In this document: piece after piece, positions 5,573 to 7,788 of the stretch
Position numbering within the stretch: position 1 is the first letter of the stretch
Layout: each line of letters begins with the position of its first letter
Assembly (NCBI GenBank): GCA_937900165.1
Contig: CALCCX010000544.1
Location: 1 to 7,788 of the forward strand
Origin: an uncultured Acidimicrobiia bacterium
GTDB lineage: Bacteria > Actinomycetota > Acidimicrobiia > Spongiisociales > Spongiisociaceae
Direction of reading: 5' to 3'
DNA: 7,788 nucleotides
Position numbers and translations under genes: made by a program
Notes under the pieces: generated by a model
The model's database searches: none
The model's input: the letters and a program-made list of their open reading frames with translations, nothing else
What the model was told of the DNA's origin: nothing

Positions 5573-6246
5573 TAATTTCCGTACGGGATCTCCATGTGAC
5601 CTACGAAGGCCCAGTCCCCGTGCAGGCGGTCCGCGGTGTCACATTTCACGTAGAAGAGGGCGAGTTTGTGAGCATCGTCGGGCCCTCAGGGTCCGGGAAA
5701 TCATCCATCTTGTATGCCCTTGGAGCGCTGCTGCCACAATCGGCCGGACAAGTAATGGTGGGTGGGGTCAACCTTTCCAATTCGTCGGAATCGGCTCGAA
5801 ACGAGCTACGAGCTCACACGATTGGATTCGTCTTTCAGGAGTTCCATCTTCTAGCTCGCATGAGCGTGCTCGAGAATGTGGCGATGGGGTCGCTCTACAC
5901 CGGGGTTCGCCCGCGAAAGCGCGAGGAACTGGCGCTTCGCCTCCTCGATAGCGTCGGTATCGGTCAGCTTGCCGACGCAACGCCCCAGCGGTTGTCTGGC
6001 GGCGAAAAGCAGCGCACCGCGATCGCTCGAGCCCTCATGGGTAGCCCGCGAGTTCTTCTCTGCGATGAGCCGTCGGGAAACCTTGATCGAGAGAGCACCC
6101 ACAACGTGATTCAAGTCTTGAACGACATCCGGTTGGAGGGGGGCCCCGCTGTCGTGGTGGTAACTCACGACCCCGAGGTTCAGGCAGCTTCTGACCGTGC
6201 GCTCACATTGCGTGATGGCGTGCTCATGAGAGGCGAGCCTCAGTGA
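5569..6246 (+). CDS. ABC transporter ATPase, MacB/LolD type
   Basis: 225-aa nucleotide-binding subunit that should hydrolyse ATP to power the adjacent permease. All hallmarks are intact: Walker A GPSGSGKS (38-45), Q-loop FVFQEFHLL (Q90), signature LSGGEKQRTAIARAL (142-156), Walker B VLLCDEP (162-168), D-loop SGNLD (169-173) and switch His in VVVVTHDPE (H200). FQEFHLLARMSVLENVAMG is typical of the LolD/FtsE/MacB subgroup (mechanotransmission-type ABC systems). Length is normal for a stand-alone ATPase of this group. The start overlaps the adaptor stop by ATGA and its stop overlaps the permease start by GTGA (6243-6246), so the three are translationally coupled. Confidence 0.95.
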   Translation: MIISVRDLHVTYEGPVPVQAVRGVTFHVEEGEFVSIVGPSGSGKSSILYALGALLPQSAGQVMVGGVNLSNSSESARNELRAHTIGFVFQEFHLLARMSVLENVAMGSLYTGVRPRKREELALRLLDSVGIGQLADATPQRLSGGEKQRTAIARALMGSPRVLLCDEPSGNLDRESTHNVIQVLNDIRLEGGPAVVVVTHDPEVQAASDRALTLRDGVLMRGEPQ

Positions 6247-7442
6247 GATCTCGTCAGCGGGCGCGCGTCGCCACTGCGGGGTTGGTTCGAGAAGCGATCC
6301 ACGGCCTGATGGCCTTTCCGATTAGGACGGCGCTGACGGTCATCGGAATCTCGGTTGGACTCGCCGCGATGGTGGCTTCGGTTGGAATTTCCGAGTCCAC
6401 GGGCGCGAACATCGCCTTCCGGTTCTTTGAGGCCCAGGCCGATCATCTCCTCCTACGTACCCGCGACACAGCGACCTTGGAAATCCGGGACGATGCTCTT
6501 CGAGACCTGCGCGCATACCCCGGAGTGCAAGCAGTCGCACTCGCCTCCGAGTTCAGGGAAGGACAAATCGTGACCGCGCGAGGAGGCCCCGACTCGGTCG
6601 ATGCGGTTCGCATTCCCGCGAGCGTTGTGGCCGCACAGGGCTCGCTGTTCGGCGTCATCGGTGCATCGTTCACCACGGGACGCCCCTTCGACATCGGCCA
6701 CGTCGACCGACAGGCTCGAGTGGCTGTACTGGGTGAGGACCTTGCAAAACGGCTCGGAATCTGGACCATTGAAGGCCAGCCGACAGTCCATATCGGAGAT
6801 CAGGAGTTCTCGGTGATCGGCATTGTCGGTTCCGTCGAATTCTATGACACGGTGATCGATGGCCTTGTGATTCCCGAATCGGCGGCCGGCTCCCTCAACG
6901 CAGTTCGCAGCTCTGTCATTGTGGCCGTCGACACCGAGCCAGCATCTACCTTTTTGATTGCCGGTGTCGCCAACCTGGTCCTTGCTCCGACTGCGCCAGG
7001 AGATCTAACCGTGAGCGTGGCGTCGCGTCCACCCGATGTAGCCGCGGCGATCGAGAGCGACATCGATTCTTTGGCAATCGCTCTGACCTCGGTAGGAGTG
7101 CTGGTCGCGGCAATCAGCGTGGCGGCGGTGATGACCATCAATGTGACTGAGAGGACGTCAGAGATCGGTTTGCGGAGGTCTCTAGGCGCGTCGAAGCGGC
7201 ATATTGCAACACAATTCCTGCTCGAAAGCGCGACAGTGGGTCTTATGGGAGGGCTCCTTGGCTCGATGATCGGCGTGGGCCTGGTGGTAGGAGTCGCCAC
7301 AGTCAGAGACATCGAACCCGTCATGTCCCAAGAAATCCCAGTATTCGCAATAGGTCTGGGAGCAATCGTCGGCACACTCGCAGGCATAAGTCCAGCCATT
7401 CGGGCTTCGCGGATGGCGCCCGCATCAAGTTTACGCAATTGA
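6243..7442 (+). CDS. ABC transporter permease, MacB/FtsX family
   Basis: 399-aa membrane subunit. It shows the four-helix MacB/FtsX layout: TM1 at about 28-48 (RTALTVIGISVGLAAMVASV), an outside domain of about 225 residues (MacB_PCD-like, with VAVLGEDLAKRLG and FSVIGIVGSV), then three helices at about 277-299, 327-352 and 367-385. ERTSEIGLRRSLGASKRHI (303-321) is the hallmark cytoplasmic segment, followed by QFLLESATVGLMGGLLG. The GTG start at 6243 overlaps the ATPase stop. Such permeases act mechanically on substrates outside the membrane (MacB export of macrolides and peptides, LolCE, FtsX). With the wall-binding adaptor it could extrude or resist a peptide. Substrate is unknown; the secreted peptide at the operon head is the obvious candidate. 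Confidence 0.92.
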   Translation: MRSRQRARVATAGLVREAIHGLMAFPIRTALTVIGISVGLAAMVASVGISESTGANIAFRFFEAQADHLLLRTRDTATLEIRDDALRDLRAYPGVQAVALASEFREGQIVTARGGPDSVDAVRIPASVVAAQGSLFGVIGASFTTGRPFDIGHVDRQARVAVLGEDLAKRLGIWTIEGQPTVHIGDQEFSVIGIVGSVEFYDTVIDGLVIPESAAGSLNAVRSSVIVAVDTEPASTFLIAGVANLVLAPTAPGDLTVSVASRPPDVAAAIESDIDSLAIALTSVGVLVAAISVAAVMTINVTERTSEIGLRRSLGASKRHIATQFLLESATVGLMGGLLGSMIGVGLVVGVATVRDIEPVMSQEIPVFAIGLGAIVGTLAGISPAIRASRMAPASSLRN

Positions 7443-7443
7443 G

Positions 7444-7457
7444 GGACGCCTACGTCC
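7444..7457 (+). terminator. Small hairpin right after the permease stop
   Basis: GGACG (7444-7448) and CGTCC (7453-7457) pair around CCTA, one base after the stop codon. There is no T-tract, so intrinsic termination is doubtful. A further possible stem lies at 7475-7480 (CTCGCT) with 7498-7503 (AGCGAG). Confidence 0.3.
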
Positions 7458-7505
7458 GGCCACCTCCCGGCTCGCTCGCTTGATCACCGACGGCGCCAGC
7501 GAGAG

Positions 7506-7622
7506 CCCCCGGAAGGTAGAGGCTGTGTTATTCCCCCGAGCGATAGCCTCTACCTATCCGAGAGACTTCGGTCTCGCCGTCCTCGCCCCCACAGACCCAA
7601 GCTTCCGGGGGTGTAAGGACGG
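7506..7622 (+). ncRNA. Candidate structured RNA with nested stems and pseudoknot
   Basis: P1: CCCCCGGAA (7506-7514) pairs with TTCCGGGGG (7603-7611). P2: GGTAGAGGCT (7515-7524) pairs with AGCCTCTACC (7545-7554) around a 20-nt loop containing CCCCC. P1 and P2 share one continuous 19-nt left strand and could stack coaxially. P3: GAGAC-TTCG-GTCTC (7562-7575), a UUCG tetraloop hairpin. CCGTCC (7577-7582), inside P1, can pair with GGACGG (7617-7622), outside it, making a pseudoknot that would cover an AAGGA. All stems are exact. No known family is recognised, and the minus strand could fold alike. It could be a riboswitch-like leader, an sRNA or an elaborate terminator; the contig ends just beyond. 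Confidence 0.4.
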
Positions 7623-7660
7623 AAATTTCTATTTCAATATTGTTTAATTCTTGTTTAGTT
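7623..7660. other. AT-rich stretch of uncertain origin before the adapter
   Basis: Composition drops abruptly from GC-rich to strongly AT-rich just before the adapter. No gene or site is visible. It may be genuine intergenic DNA or the insert of a chimeric read joined to the contig end; it should not be trusted as genome. Confidence 0.5.
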
Positions 7661-7726
7661 AGATCGGAAGAGCACACGTCTGAACTCCAGTCACACTGAT
7701 ATATCTCGTATGCCGTCTTCTGCTTG
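7661..7726 (+). other. Illumina TruSeq adapter (sequencing artefact)
   Basis: The segment begins AGATCGGAAGAGCACACG (7661-7678) and continues through TGAACTCCAGTCAC to 7694. An index ACTGAT (7695-7700), which from memory is TruSeq index 25, is followed by ATCTCGTATGCC (7703-7714) and GTCTTCTGCTTG (to 7726). This is the full read-through adapter, not genomic DNA. Confidence 0.99.
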
Positions 7727-7788
7727 AAAAAAAAAACATAAAAAAAAAACAAACAAACACATAAAGAAAAAAAAAAAAAACACATATC
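7727..7788 (+). other. Post-adapter poly-A run-off (sequencing artefact)
   Basis: A-rich tail with occasional C, T and G, directly after the adapter end. This is what a four-colour Illumina instrument reports after running past the end of a short fragment. Confidence 0.95.

Noticed and set aside
7515..7554. Simple intrinsic terminator
   Set aside because: The 10-bp stem has a 20-nt loop and no T-tract, and it is part of a larger nested structure.
7506..7611. Actinobacterial 6C RNA
   Set aside because: CCCCC occurs in the P2 loop and in another single-stranded part, and an alternative stem GGTCT (7570-7574)/AGACC (7593-7597) would put the second in a loop. But the outer P1 helix and pseudoknot do not fit that family as I recall it.
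1..7660. tRNA, rRNA, CRISPR array, insertion sequence or prophage gene
   Set aside because: Looked for on both strands; no cloverleaf, regular repeat array, transposase or integrase was seen.
7528..7785. 85-codon minus-strand ORF
   Set aside because: Its N-terminal half is translated adapter and poly-A, a known artefact peptide.

Overview
The window looks like a contig end from a high-GC Gram-positive bacterium, most likely an actinomycete. The evidence is GC-rich coding sequence, frequent GTG starts, an ECF sigma/membrane-protein pair, a MacB-type exporter whose adaptor carries a peptidoglycan-binding domain, and no outer-membrane partner. This is inference; no marker gene fixes the lineage. 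The last ~128 bases are not genomic: they are an Illumina TruSeq adapter followed by post-adapter poly-A.

Layout. (1) 108-761, minus: LuxR/NarL-type regulator with a degenerate receiver domain, divergent from everything else. (2) 919-2924, plus: a probable operon of a secreted beta/gamma-crystallin-like (peptidase inhibitor I36-like) protein, an ECF sigma factor and a one-TM, Cys-containing membrane protein that is probably its anti-sigma factor or sensor. (3) 2925-3256: a 332-base gap with a promoter-like element and a hairpin. (4) 3257-7442, plus: a tightly packed operon of a small secreted four-cysteine protein, a Cys-containing lipoprotein, a membrane-fusion adaptor with a peptidoglycan-binding domain, an ABC ATPase and a MacB/FtsX-type permease. 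Most junctions are overlaps (28 nt, ATGA, GTGA). (5) 7443-7660: no gene, but nested inverted repeats that can fold into a pseudoknotted RNA. (6) 7661-7788: adapter and poly-A artefact.

How it may work together. A 39-base block upstream of the crystallin/sigma operon (829-867) recurs, ungapped and 30/39 identical, upstream of the secreted-peptide/ABC operon (2962-3000). Both copies have TGTCACGCG and GACACAA at identical spacing. The simplest reading is that the ECF sigma factor drives its own operon and the second one, making an envelope-directed regulon: sigma plus membrane sensor, a secreted crystallin-like protein, a secreted Cys-rich peptide, a lipoprotein and a MacB-like machine. The divergent LuxR-type regulator could instead be the protein that binds these repeats. 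The second operon resembles bacteriocin/immunity/exporter or antimicrobial-resistance layouts, but the small secreted protein matches no family I can name. Other unexplained structure includes a perfect 16-bp inverted repeat (33 bp total) inside the lipoprotein gene, and micro-ORFs linked to flanking genes by ATGA overlaps.
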